A stretch of 64,000 bases of DNA, taken from NCBI GenBank assembly GCA_034440575.1, contig JAOTOL010001461.1, positions 431,501-495,500 on the forward strand, read 5' to 3'. The notes beneath the pieces were generated by a model. The model was not told the DNA's origin, did no database searches, and saw only the letters and a program-made list of their open reading frames with translations. This DNA comes from Imbricaverruca yamaguchii. Lineage: Eukaryota; Arthropoda; Thecostraca; Neoverrucidae. Positions 1 through 11,198 of the stretch are shown here, piece after piece. Numbering within the stretch: position 1 is the stretch's first letter; each line of letters opens with the position of its first letter. A program made the translations under genes and the position numbers.

Positions 1-1010
1 CTCCCTACACATCCCGAAATCTACTGTTTGTCATTGTGTGCCTAAGCGCTTCCATACTTTATTCATGTATTTCACTTCTTTCTTTGCGAAGCCGATTGTG
101 CCGAACCGCCCAAAGGAGCAGTCGGGATGGGCAACCCGGTTCCGGTAACTGAAGCAGGTAATGACCTGCTAAAGTGCTCCTATATAGGTGACCTGAGGTC
201 AAATGGCGGATCTGACATCTGTATTGCATCATTAGTAATATCTAAAACATCATTAATGCCAATTTTGGAGCATTTAAGTACAATCACAGCGATCCACAAC
301 AATGACAAGCCAATGGACGAAAAACCAGAACATTTTACTATTTTACCTCATTTTACCTTGAAGATATTGATCTAAGATCATGGAATTTGCGCACAATAGG
401 TTTCACTATCGTGCCCATCCACCCTGCGAATTTCGTTGCTCTAGCCTCAGTAGGAGCCGAGATCTTAAGGGGCGGAATCCTCCCCTCCCCCTCCAGTGCG
501 CGTAATTTTCCGAGGCCCTCCAGGCGCGGGTTAATTGTCAGGTCATGTCAGTCTTCGGTTTGAAAGTTGTATTTCATTTAGCAACAAATTCGTCGGCATA
601 TATATCGTACCGGAATCCTTTGGTGGCGGATGGCGGCGTTGATGACGCTACATTCCACGCTCCGCGCTCTGCCAGCTACAGTAACTGCGACAGTGAGGCG
701 ACCTTCCTTCGCGGAAAACGACACGCTGCCTGATACTGCCTCCAACAAGGCAACTTTATAGTCGCACCTTCTGCCCACGCTCGTTCAGTGGCCTTAATCA
801 CACCACTGGCTCATTTTTCCACTCATTTTACTGCCAAGATTCCGATAAAAATTACCTTGCTTCCACACCTTGGAAACAATGTTTACATTCCCGACTCTTC
901 AACACCTTGCGCAGCTGTGTGTGTGCTCGAACTGATTGCGCCTGTGTACTAATGTATGACCAGTTGACTATTTCGACTGCGTAGCTGCGCAGTCGACGTC
1001 CGCCGGTCTT
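1..1010. other. anonymous non-coding stretch
   Basis: No recognisable gene is visible. Open frames are short (under 85 codons), in low-complexity or unremarkable sequence. A pair of AGGTCA-like half-sites (ggtgacctgaggtca) occurs near 187-200 and recalls the dispersed repeat seen near 2.95 kb and 63.8 kb. Confidence 0.6.
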
Positions 1011-1402
1011 TATGTGACACCTCGGTAGTGTCAGCAGGTTCTCTCTCGGTCTCTGTGTGACACTTGGATAGTGTCAGCAGGTTCTCGGTCTCTGCGTGAC
1101 ACCTCGGTGATGTCAGCGGGTTCTCTATCGGTCTCTGCTTGACACTTGTGTTGTGTCAGCAGGTTCTCGGTCTCTGCATGATACTTGGGTTGTGTCAGCA
1201 GGTTCTCGGTCTCTGCGTGACACCTCGGTGGTGTCAGCAGGTTCTCTCTCGGTCTCTGCGTGACACCTCGGTGGTGTCAGCAGGTTCTCGGTCTCTGCGT
1301 GACACCTCGATGGTGTCAGCAGGTTCTCGGTCTCTGCGTGACACCAGGCTGGTGTCAGCAGGTCTCGGTCTCTGCGTGACACCAGGCTGGTGTCAGCAGG
1401 TT
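1011..1402. repeat. 39-bp minisatellite, about 10 copies
   Basis: About ten tandem copies of a 39-bp unit, some with a 4-bp tctc insertion. Each carries a core close to gtgtcagcaggttctc followed by ggtctctgcg. Most units contain a short inverted repeat, TGACACC, five bases, then GGTGTCA, so each unit could form a small hairpin. Open frames across it on both strands are repeat artefacts. Confidence 0.9.
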
Positions 1403-1495
1403 CGCACGGTCAGTGTCGCGGCCACGTCACCCATGCAGCAGATTGGCGTGTTGGCCTTGCGATGCGGCGAAACGTTCGGGACCACCTGTCACTGT

Positions 1496-1527
1496 CGCAC
1501 GTGACGTGACGTGACGTGACGTAACGA
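1496..1527. repeat. (GTGAC)n pentanucleotide tract
   Basis: Five to six copies of gtgac in a row, ending in a degenerate gtaacgag. The tract creates overlapping TGACGT (CRE-like half) sites. No gene context supports a regulatory role. Confidence 0.8.
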
Positions 1528-1849
1528 GACGCACACCGCACGGTATTGCGCCAGCTGACTGGCGGCCATACGGCCGAGCAGCCGCGGGACGCCAGATATG
1601 TGGACGGGGACTGCTGGCCGATGGCGAACGGTGCACAAACATTGATCACTTTTTGCACGCGATACAGAGCTGTGACACCACATGGATAACAAATAACACC
1701 TAAATGCCGTACCGCATAATGGGCACCGCAACAGTCTGTACGACGGGTGACAACATGGACCTGCGGATGACGTGACGTGCACGAGACACCGCCACGAGTA
1801 GACTACGGGCACATGTCAGCGACGTACTCAACATGGGCCTGAATTTTGA

Positions 1850-2285
1850 ACCTGGGATCCATGGTTGGTGGCCGCTGATCACCACCAGAGTGCCATCGGA
1901 AAATTTAACCGTAGTGACGTAATCAAGCTCGTGTAGGCTCATGTCATTGGCGAATAGCATGTACATGCTGCAGCTAAATCAGTATCCCTGATATACCCCG
2001 AGGCGTTTTGCTTTGGCCGAGGTGACCTGACGCTGTCATCGGCACTGCGCACCTGGACCATTTGCCTGTGCCCCGTGCGATAATCTTGGAACCCATCAGC
2101 ATCAATTACTGACGGCGTGAGCTCGCCTAAAAGCATTTTATGAGGTACCACGTGGAAACATCTGTTGAGGTCCAGAAGTAGCAGGAGGGAATTTCTCCAG
2201 AATCCATGGCACTTAGCGCTTTGTCGGTGATGACAGCCGGCGCGGTTTTGGTAAAATGGAGCTTCCGGTGGCCGCATTGTGAGTA
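1850..2285 (-). mobile_element. decayed non-LTR reverse transcriptase fragment
   Basis: Translation of the minus strand gives two pieces in different frames that align with a LINE reverse transcriptase palm. The upstream piece (about 2190-2120) reads LLLLDLNRCFHVVPHKML, matching the family pattern LDLSKAFDxVPHxxLL around the first catalytic aspartate, and is followed by a FQDYRTGHRQMVQV block like the usual FxDYLxGRxQxV. The downstream piece reads LFANDMSLHE and then FSDGTLVV (about 1915-1885), matching xNDLP and FADDTxLV. The catalytic FADD is changed to FSDG and a frameshift separates the pieces, so the element is dead. The clade cannot be fixed (CR1/Jockey-like range). Flanking ends are not visible. 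Confidence 0.7.
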
Positions 2286-2740
2286 CGATGGGAGATAGTT
2301 GTTTTCAAGGTAATTTATGAATAGGTCCTTAGATGTGTTCAATGTAATTTATGAGTAGATCACATGTGGTGTCCGATAGATCTATGGTCGTCTGAGCGGA
2401 CCCTAACGGCGAACTATATCTGATCTTTCGAACGAGCCAAATATTCTCGTAAAATCGTTGTCGTCCGCATGGTCTCGAACACGTGGACTTCCTATAGGCT
2501 GGGGATATTCGGGGCCATATTCAGCTTGCAAGGGGTACATAGCCCGTAAAGCAGGACCTTAACCATTGGATTGTAAGTCATACCCAATATATTATATGCG
2601 ACATGTTCAGTCGGTATGGTATACTTCAAGGACAACTAGAGCAAATGAAAATGAGAAACTGTTGAATAGAACATTGTGAACATGTGAGTTAATGCAAGTT
2701 TTCGCTGAACAAAAACCGATGCCGCAAATCTCAAACCAGA

Positions 2741-2890
2741 GAGGGTAACATGAGTCTTTTCCAAACCTAAGGGGACATACTCCACCAGAACCGATGAACC
2801 CGTCCCGTCTCGAGGTGGGGGGGGGGGTCTTCAACCGCCCCCTCAGGTTTTTCGCGGATAGCGGACGAACGGCGCGCGGTAGCGCGCCCA
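2741..2890 (-). repeat. dispersed repeat, inverted partial copy
   Basis: The segment contains cgtctcgaggtggggggg followed by ggtcttcaaccgcccc. This is the reverse-oriented counterpart of sequence near 3570-3610 and 8625-8650 (a C-tract next to gagacggg). It appears to be a partial copy of the same dispersed repeat family, now flanking the 3.0-3.5 kb interval in opposite orientation. Confidence 0.5.
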
Positions 2891-2929
2891 AATTTGACAT
2901 ACCTTTTCCACAGAAATTTGACATGCTGA

Positions 2930-3330
2930 TTCAAAGTTTCTAGGTCAGGTCATCTGGGGTCGTCAAGAGTTATTCAACGTCAAGTGAGGTCACCTCGAAA
3001 AAAGTTCAACCAGTCGTCACGCTTTAACGGATAAGATATTTTGATGAAACTTTCACCGTTTGCTTATCTTTACGGATGCAACAAAACGTACGAGTTGAAT
3101 TTTTCATTTTTTTCGTTTTGGACTACATATAAATTTGGTGTATTTGCCATATTGCAGTTCAAACACAGGATTCTGGCTAAAGTAAACATTTTTATTAAGG
3201 CAAGTTGACTTCCAACAACGTTTCTCGGTCTGCTCTACCCATTGAAAAATGAAAATTAAGGAAAACTTTGAAACTCAAAATTTTGAAATTTTGAGAGAAA
3301 AAAAAATTGGGGGGCCAAAAACAATTATAG
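2930..3330 (+). repeat. dispersed repeat rich in AGGTCA half-sites
   Basis: Starts with ctaggtcaggtcatctgggg and continues through a degenerate block ending with gatgaaactttcaccgtttg. The layout (AGGTCA-type repeats, then a CAACTT-like block, then a TTTCAAACTT/AAACTTTC block) resembles the right end of the window (63780-64000). The two look like diverged members of one interspersed family. No coding capacity is seen. Confidence 0.4.
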
Positions 3331-3339
3331 CCCTGGTCG

Positions 3340-3640
3340 ATTTCGCTGTCATTTTCTCATTCCAAATAAATTTTGTTTTTTCATATGTGCCACAAAATGA
3401 ACTCCCCAGAGTAAAAACATAATGGAAGCCGTGAAAAGTTGTGAAATTCTAGTCCCCTGGTGACGTCACTTTTGGGGGAATTTTTTTTAGGGGTGGACCC
3501 GGACCCTACTCGTCGAGCGCTTTCCGATGACCCCTCTTTCGTTTTCGTGCCATGTTTAGTTTGGATTTTAGGGGGTCTTCAACCGCCCCCCCACCCGAGA
3601 CGGGATGTGAGGATTTGACCGGAGAGACGGCGCGGGTTAA
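3340..3640 (+). repeat. dispersed repeat, copy 1
   Basis: About 150-300 bp shared with 8360-8680. Both copies contain acataatg, then a ctcactttttggg-like block, a T-run, a ccctactcgtc segment, gctttcgttttcgtgc, a C-tract, and gagacgggatgt(g/a)aggat followed by gaccggagagac. The copies are in the same orientation and about 5 kb apart in the same presumed intronic region. No transposase-like frame or clear terminal repeat was found. Confidence 0.75.
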
Positions 3641-3998
3641 CGTTGCATCCATGGCCCTAACAATCATCACACGTTTGGATGTGAGTGTATGCATGTACCA
3701 TGAGCCTGCGAACATGTTGCCTTTACTAGCCATCGGTGATGTTTCTTTTTCATCAAAACAGTGCTGCTAAAAATTGGAGGTGGAGCTGGTAAAACACACA
3801 CGCTGAAGTGAGCTGTCATAGAACTGGTTGCACGACCACGGCCATTGCGTGCTCGGCACATCATGATGCCCCGCTCTTTTTCGAGCCGCGGACAACGCTA
3901 CCTTCTTGAGACAGGCCCGAGATGTGCGATAAGCCAGTCTAATGGCACACGTCTACCACGACCGCATCCCATCAGCCGGCTATGGGCGCGCCACTCGC

Positions 3999-4157
3999 CG
4001 AGATCTCCTTGTTCTCGTAGTCGGCGCCGCCGGCCAGGGTGATGCCGATGCTGCCGCCCAGCATCTCGCGGTGGATGACGGCCACGATGATCTCGTGCGA
4101 CGGAGTGCCGGCCTCCTCCAGACTCTGGTTGGCCTCCTCGATCAGCTGCTGCAGCTC
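3999..4157 (-). CDS. bbg: PDZ-domain exon of a Big bang / pro-IL-16-like scaffold
   Basis: This internal exon of 159 nt (53 codons, phase 0 at both ends) encodes a lead-in helix-like segment (ELQQLIEEANQSLEEAG) and then the first half of a PDZ domain: EIIVAVIHREMLGG, the carboxylate-binding loop SIGITLAGG, and ADYENKEIS. The LAGGADxENK motif is characteristic of the pro-IL-16/PDZD2/Big bang family, whose PDZ proteins are cytoplasmic or cortical scaffolds. The acceptor is ccatcctcggccggcag before GAG CTG. At the other end the reading frame continues only into non-PDZ sequence, and the best donor is a GC-type site, TCG|GCGAGT (intron starts at 3998); a weak GT lies 3-4 bases further. The rest of the PDZ (beta-C onward, including the GD..LSING region) was not found in 1-3998 and is presumably off the left edge. 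The big bang assignment rests on family resemblance and is an inference; the PDZ call is firm. Confidence 0.8.
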
Positions 4158-4175
4158 CTGCCGGCCGAGGATGGG

Positions 4176-4994
4176 GCGCGTGGCAGTCAGAGAAGTACGC
4201 CAGTACATAGGGCACGTGGAAATCAGAGCAGTCACGGCTGAACATCGGGCACGTGACAGTCAGAGCAGTCACGGCTGAACATCGAGCACGTGACAGTCAG
4301 AGCAGTCACGGCTGTACATCGGGCACGTGACAGTCAGAGCAGGACGCCTGGACATCGGGCACGTGACAGTCAGAGCAGTCACGGCTGGACATAGGGCACG
4401 TGACAGTCAGAGCAGTCACGGCTGGACATAGGGCACGTGACAGTCAGAGCAGTCACGGCTGGACATAGGGCACGTGACAGTCAGAGCAGTCACGGCTGGA
4501 CATCGAGCACGTGACAGTCAGAGCAGTCACGGCTGGACATCGGGCACGTGACAGTCAGAGCAGTCACGGCTGGACATCGGGCACGTGACAGTCAGAGCAG
4601 TCACGGCTGGACATCGAGCACGTGACAGTCAGAGCAGTCACGGCTGGACATCGGGCACGTGACAGTCAGAGCAGTCACGGCTGGACATAGGGCACGTGAC
4701 AGTCAGAGCAGTCACGGCTGGACATCGGGCACGTGACAGTCAGAGCAGTCACGGCTGGACATCGGGCACGTGACAGTCAGAGCAGTCACGGCTGGACATC
4801 GGGCACGTGACAGTCAGAGCAGTCACGGCTGGACATCGGGCACGTGACAGTCAGAGCAGTCACGGCTGGACATAGGGCACGTGACAGTCAGAGCAGTCAC
4901 GGCTGGACATAGGGCACGTGACAGTCAGAGCAGTCACGGCTGGACATCGGGCACGTGACAGTCAGAGCAGTCACGGCTGGACATAGGGCACGTG
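4176..4994. repeat. 37-bp minisatellite with an E-box in every unit
   Basis: About 22 tandem copies of a 37-bp unit with core gcacgtgacagtcagagcag. Nearly all units contain the palindrome CACGTG. Main variants are acatcggg versus acataggg, and one shortened unit lies near 4338. The first two units (4176-4250) are the most diverged and run straight into the acceptor region of the PDZ exon, 19 bases away. The array lies within the intron upstream of that exon on the minus strand. Confidence 0.95.
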
Positions 4995-7575
4995 TTGGTA
5001 CGAGTCGTCACAAATGGCTCGGTCGGGCACGCTATGAGTCGTCATGCATAGATTACCATCTATGCAGACCAAGTTGTACTCTTAGTTCTGCACGAGTTGC
5101 TTTGGAGATTGAACATCAGGAAATTTTTGTCATGCTGAAGTAGGATTTTAGGGGATGTGGTATTTCACGAATAACGCTGATTACATGGGGGGATTCAGAT
5201 GTCGGAATTTTTCGGCGTTCATTCATGAGGCTTTGACGGCATAGCGGCATAAGCTTACGTACATAGTCAACAGGTCGGAAAGTTGTAAGAACATGAAAAT
5301 CGGCTTCCGCGCAATCGTTTCGCCAGAAACTCGCGCAAAGTGTAAGGTATGTACCAGACAATGCACGCATTAATAATCAAGAATGTCCATATTTGGCGTG
5401 TCAATGCACTTTGAGCGTTCGCCCATATGATATATTCTGAACAAATGGATCCCAGATTGTGCTAAGAGTAAATTTTCCAAAATATGCATTTAGTTCAGCT
5501 GATGTCAGTGTTATCTGCAGTGCCTAATTAACTACCCGCAGGTTCCACTGGGCTCAACCACAAGGGTGACGACGTCCAGTGGGTTCCTGTCCTGATGACA
5601 ATCACACATGTGGGCTACGGGAGATTGGTTCGTGTACGGTCACACTTCATGTTCGTCACGTGCTCCTTAAGTCTTAGTCTCAGGGATCTCCCGGACTCTT
5701 CAACACAAGAAGCGCCACACTGGCATGTCATACAATCCACTGCACACTTCCTGGCTTCTTTTGGCGTGGGGTCCTTTATCCGGGTACGAATCGTTGAAAG
5801 TGGACGGAACCTGTGCGCAGCCTTGACGCCGTGAGGGGCCAGGGTACTCGCGAGTCGTTCGCTTGTTCCTTCATATATGGCATGGACACAGGCGTCATCG
5901 GCTCTCTTCCTGTCCGGGAGAAAGCTCTCGGAGTCTGCCGAGACAATGTCCTGGCGATGCAGTTGTGCGGGTTCTCACTGAACACGTCTCGAAGGCGACA
6001 GAAATATCGCCACGCACTCGGTGAAACGCGCGGAATACCAGCTTATCCATAGTTTGGGCATACGTTGAAGAGGTCATGCAATGACTGCAACAATGCCGTC
6101 GTTATCCGAGCGTCGGCAGCGACAGGGACGGGGCAGATGGGTGCGGAGGGTATTACCGTTTTAATCGGAATCTTCCATTCGTTGCCCATAGACGAGATTT
6201 GAGGCTTTATACTTAATGAGGTGGATGTACAGCTCCGATCCCTAAACGTGGCGAGTCCTGTGTATTGTCTTTTATTTGACAAAATGAATGCCCCTATCCA
6301 GTAATGAATAGGCAGAACTGCCCTTCCTGATTCCGCATCGCCAAAGTTCATTAATTTCCATGTATTATAAGAAGATCAGGACATAGTAAGCCGAGGTAAG
6401 TAACACCCGCCCCCTCAGATCCTTTTCTTGCTGAACCTATTCCACCACAAGCTATAAGTGAGAAAATTGTCCTGGAGCCCTGTCAGTTTAAGCGCCATAC
6501 ACAGGTATCCTTTTAGTATCAACAACTAAAGTTGAATGATCTGAGATTACCTACAGCTAAAAATTGTCAGACCATGTTGTGGATTCAGGCGCAGATAGGT
6601 GCAAAGAAGAGGAGGAATAGAATAAAATGGTTGCTTGACAATGTTACTCGCGTTCTGAAAAAGTTCAACATATCACGATCACATTTAATGAATTGGGATG
6701 ACATGACCACAGACATTTGGAAAGCATGTCTTTGACGATGTATAGCATAGTCCGCAGTGATGTCCGTTTCCAATTCTGATTCCCTTTTCGCTTGAGAGCT
6801 GAACTTGACAAAATTGATGTGGCGCTCTCCGGGAACACTTCCACAAATATGTCACGAGCTTAGTGGTGACTTCATCAAAACCACCCACGCTCGATGGCTT
6901 TAATCACCAACACGGGAATTAGCGACACCTGCTGGCCTGGTTGCCATGCGATCCCATGAAAAACATAGACGTGAAATCGTCGTTGGATCAGCAGTGATTT
7001 CATCCATTTCAGCCGTTTGAAGGTGGTCGAGTTTTCAAGGTTGTGGCACGGATAGGAAAGGCGAGCAATTCCAAATGGTATTAATATAGTCCTTGCTGGT
7101 GGGCTAGCCTCCTTGACTATACGTGGGTTGGGTGCTGCCTGACCTCTGCAGTCGATGCGCTCTTAAACCCCAATAATCAACCGACTATACGTGGCTCCCC
7201 ACGGCATGCCACCGTTCTATATTTCAGTTTCTCCTGAATTAGAGCACAGAAATCTCATCAGACGCTGTTGCCCATCACCAAACATAGTGTTGTTAATAGC
7301 CTGGCAGCTTAATGCGAAGCATCATCGGCAGCCTCGATTGTGTCGCCCTGAATAATGTAGCACGCCCCAGAGTTGTTCGAACCTGACAGAGAGGACCGCC
7401 TAGCTGGGCACCATTGCGGTCATATCTGACGGGCTGGATGCCCTGCGGCGGTGCCGGCTGCAGTCGACCCGTGCACCGTGACCGCGTCGGCAGCAGCGCG
7501 GGACCGCTATCGAGCGGCACATAAGGACATGTGTGACAGAGTGCGGGCGACTCGGGCGGCTCGGTATGGCCTTAC
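4995..7575. other. presumed intron, no recognisable feature
   Basis: Moderate-GC sequence with only short open frames and no conserved protein motif or RNA gene. If the PDZ exon and the large exon belong to one gene, this stretch is intronic. Confidence 0.5.
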
Positions 7576-7650
7576 CGGCGCCCTGCCATCGATCACCCTG
7601 GTGGTGCAGGACGGTCGCGGTACTTTTCTGGGCCTCGCCGAGATCTCTTC
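7576..7650 (-). CDS. candidate small in-frame exon of the PDZ gene
   Basis: On the minus strand a 75-nt open segment (25 codons) is bounded by gcgcagtgcag| and |GTAAGG. It is phase 0 at both ends and so compatible with the phase-0 donor of the large exon upstream and the phase-0 acceptor of the PDZ exon downstream. It would encode a basic, proline-containing linker beginning EEISARPRKVPRPS. It sits in a CpG-rich patch (about 7440-7720) unlike its surroundings, as the other exons do. Against it: the acceptor has a poor pyrimidine tract, and the peptide matches no family I recognise. The patch also has open frames on the plus strand. This is a prediction only. Confidence 0.35.
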
Positions 7651-7683
7651 CTGCACTGCGCCGTGTCACACGACGGGGTGTCG

Positions 7684-7729
7684 CAGCACGGCACACGTCA
7701 CGGCACGACACACGTCACGGCACGACAGC
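7684..7729. repeat. 20-bp tandem duplication
   Basis: Two to three copies of cacggcacgacacacgt-like sequence directly beside the candidate exon. Confidence 0.7.
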
Positions 7730-8359
7730 CAGCGGGAGGTCTGCCGCGACCCTGGACGGACGGTGTACGTGGGTGTGTGTGAAGGGTTCAGCCCAGACAG
7801 AGGCATGCCATCATCATGCTGAACTCGTGATGCACATTTCGGCCATTGCTCAAGAAGGGAATTACCTGATCGTCACAGCCATGAACTACCCTGTGAAAAC
7901 GAATATAACGCCTGGATCGAGGACACTTGAAATAGGGTCGAAGTCGTTTCGAAACAACTTCCATTGGCGCTTGCATTTAAATAAAATGACATTTTTGTGT
8001 CATTGGAGTGCATTGGTGTGTAGGTATTCTGAACCGTCACACTGAACGGGAGCATTTTCCGACCCAGCTGTTAAGATCCCGGACCTCCCTAATAGTCATG
8101 TGGGCAGACCTCCCTAACACCCGGGCCCAGACGGATCGGGCGTCCGCGTCCTGCACGAGTGTGCCGAAAAGCTGCCTGTCCCCATATCACCCACATCCCG
8201 AAAAAAACTGCCCTTCACCATGGGATTATCCTGTGAATTTTTTTTTCGAGCATTGGGCACGGGCGATTATCTTTACAAAAAACGGACCTCGTAGGTTTCA
8301 AGAAAAATGTTTTCAAGTGGATTCACTGCCAACTACAAGTATCGGTGCCACTTCGCGCT

Positions 8360-8680
8360 TGTATGTTTGAAAAAGTTACATGCGATCAACAGACATATGG
8401 TGTTCGTCTCCACCTCGCTGTATCCATCTCAGCATGGCTTCGCCCCACATCGCTGTTGTGCTACCAAACATAATGTAAGCCATGCAAATTTAGGCCTCCT
8501 AGTGCAGTCACTTTTTGGGATTTTTTTTAAGGGTGGGGTGTCGGGCCCTACTCGTCTAACGCTTTCCAGTGACATCGCTTTCGTTTTCGTGCGACGCTTA
8601 GTTTGGATGTTAGAGCAAAGTTTCTATCACCCCCCCCCCCGAGACGGGATGTAAGGATCTGACCGGAGAGACAGGTTAAA
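8360..8680 (+). repeat. dispersed repeat, copy 2
   Basis: Same family and orientation as 3340-3640, sharing ccctactcgtc, gctttcgttttcgtgc..., the C-tract, gagacgggatgt and gaccggagagac in the same order with small indels. No coding frame is seen. Confidence 0.75.
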
Positions 8681-11146
8681 AGACTCGTAATTTCGCGTAA
8701 TCCTGAAAGGCTGGCATAGACCAGATATTTAGAAATTCCACATATATGAATGTGGCAGGGTAGCCACATGATAAACAAATGTGTATTCCTATCAAGGCTC
8801 TTTATTCCATACGCTGCCTTCACTCACCAAATAATCAACCCACACTTCAGACCGAATGCACCCGAAAAATGCAGCCAGATTCAGTTTCGACTTCACTTCC
8901 CTCGAAACTTCGCTGGTTTGGAGAGTCATCTCTGAAGGGATCATCGCGCTCATCGCTCTGCTCGCTCCGTTTACACCGACATTTATGCGCCCGCCGGATA
9001 TTAGTACAATGTTGTCTAACGAAATACTGAAGCCACGAGTGGAAAACGTGCCTCTTAAGGGCTGTGTTTTCGATAAGGAGAAAAATAACGAATGTAACTA
9101 CAATTATTGCCCTCCTGGAGTGTTCATTTCTCAATGCAAAACTTTATTGACATTTATATTTGATGTGGGTCTTAAAAACGGAACGGAACTGCACGTATGT
9201 TATCACATAGGCTCAGTTACGTGACCTCCCATTACCCAAGATGGCTGATGAAATATTGAATGCCCACATACTCAATTATACCACGTATGATACGAAATCA
9301 ATTTGGAATAACTTGTCCATTAAACCGTTACTTATTAAGACAGCCTGGACATATGAACTGCTTTCCACACCGAAAATGACGAAGATTGCCATGCAAATCC
9401 ATTCATGAACCATTATCCTCCTTCCCGAAGTGATTGAAGAGATTACCTGTTGATCACACCAAGTGAAGTGGGATATCAGATTGTTTGCAAAGGACCGAAG
9501 TACTATTATATGTTGCCTAAAGTGGCCAATGCATGATTAATCGCGCAGTGCAATATGACTACGTGGCATTTAACGAACACAAATGTGAAATTTGACACCT
9601 TTGATCCAGACGATAGCAAACGTGGGTTGTGCAGTTTTGCTGGGACAGAGTATGTGGATAAATGTTATCTGTACGTAGGCATGTATGTATTAGCATGTTT
9701 AAATGCATAGCCGCCATTTACACTGATGATGTCGTGGGCATAGCATTTATATTTTCCAAGGTAGGTGGAGGCGAAATCCGCTGCCCAATACCGCGCATTA
9801 TTCTCGGAGGCGCTACAAGGTCCTTCCAATTCGAGAGATCCGGCTGTGATGTTGCTGACCACCGCAATAAACTTGTGGGCGGAAAGGCACGGAGGACAAG
9901 TCGTAAAATAATTCAAACGTTAACTTTGCGGTTTGCATGTCACTTCCACTTCCATTGTGCTTCCATGGTGAAGCCACTTCCATTGTGCTTGCTCAACCCG
10001 CCGTGGGACTGTTAATACCCATATCGACAGCAGCATGCACCCCCCCCCACCTCTCCTGAGTCTCGACAGGCGACCCACCAGGCTTCAAGGAGATGGCGAA
10101 ACACAACACGTTGACTTGCAGTCGCATTATTTACTATAGACACAGAGCCGGCGCAGCGCTGGACCTGGTCTCCGTACAGCTGATGCTCACTGTGCCACAC
10201 GTCGCCGACCATCAGATCGCCGGGAGATCGAGCGGCAGACTGCCGACCGCCGAGCAGACGATGCGCATCGGCCCGATGCCGGCGCGCCACAGCCGGCGGC
10301 ATCTGTTCGGTGGCGACCGGCTCGATTTCTGGATTTCCGACACCGCAGAGCTCGGCTGCCGCCGCACGATTCGACCCGTTCGCAGAAGATCGCACACGTC
10401 ACTGGCTACGGCCAGCTCGTGATATCCGCTAACGACTGTAAACATGCCGCGGTGGGCTGCTCTCCGGATTATTTCACGGATAAGCCTCCCAGTGCTAATC
10501 GAAGATACACGTTGCAGATGTGTCGTTCACTTATCAAGGATATCGGTAAGCTAGAGGATATCGGCTCCCGTTTTCTTGAAGTATGAAGCAGGTGCGTAAA
10601 CATGCATACCAATATCAGCGACAGATGCACCAATACCTTTGCCACTGGTGTGCAGGACTTCTTGTGTAGTTGTAAGGTGATCATGTGGAATACGATGAAT
10701 GTACACAACGCAAGCACGTTCTTCTACCACAATGTACAGACTATTGAAGTTGCCTGGCCAATTGGCTAACAACCGAGTCCGGTACACCTTTGCAGGCTTA
10801 ATCGAACGATGACAGGCTCCGCTTCTCGGCTTTATGTCGTCCGGCTACCTGATACGACCTGACCCCTGACACTGGCTGCAAAACACAAGTGACTATGCAA
10901 CCGCAGAATGACCTTTAATCGGGTCAAAATAAGCCCTCACATACCTAGAGAGGACGTGACACTAACCAGTGTGCTAACGCTCCAACGGAGAGCACAAGAT
11001 AGACGCGTGTATTACGAAGATTATTGATGAGATAATTCTGTGGCGAGACACCAGCCTAGCAGCTTTCGCGCCATAAAAAAAACAGTTCCAACACGCGCCA
11101 AGTTCCCTACTGCGCGCACGCTGCAACGTATGCGTGCAGAGCATGC
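8681..11146. other. presumed intron; CpG-rich patch at 10090-10440
   Basis: Mostly anonymous AT-richer sequence. A GC-rich patch at about 10090-10440 has open frames of about 70-127 codons on both strands, but none shows a recognisable domain. A minus-strand candidate bounded by atccag and GTGAGC contains an in-frame stop in its phase-0 reading. A 55-codon frame starting near 9242 is also unsupported. Confidence 0.45.
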
Positions 11147-11198
11147 AGCTGTCCATAAATCACCCCACATAGGCATGTGGGATGATTTATGCACAGCT
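11147..11198. repeat. 52-bp near-perfect inverted repeat (hairpin)
   Basis: Two 24-nt arms, one beginning AGCTGTCCATAAATCA and one ending TGATTTATGCACAGCT, differ at only two positions and are separated by a 4-base AGGC loop. It could be a small foldback element, a cruciform or an RNA hairpin. Nothing nearby suggests which. Confidence 0.85.

Noticed and set aside
1011..5000. The 39-bp and 37-bp arrays as CRISPR-like arrays
   Set aside because: Units are contiguous, without variable spacers, and the context is eukaryotic and intron-rich.
6532..6735. 67-codon Lys/Arg-rich frame as a LINE endpiece
   Set aside because: Only a loose resemblance to basic C-terminal tails; no ordered motif blocks.
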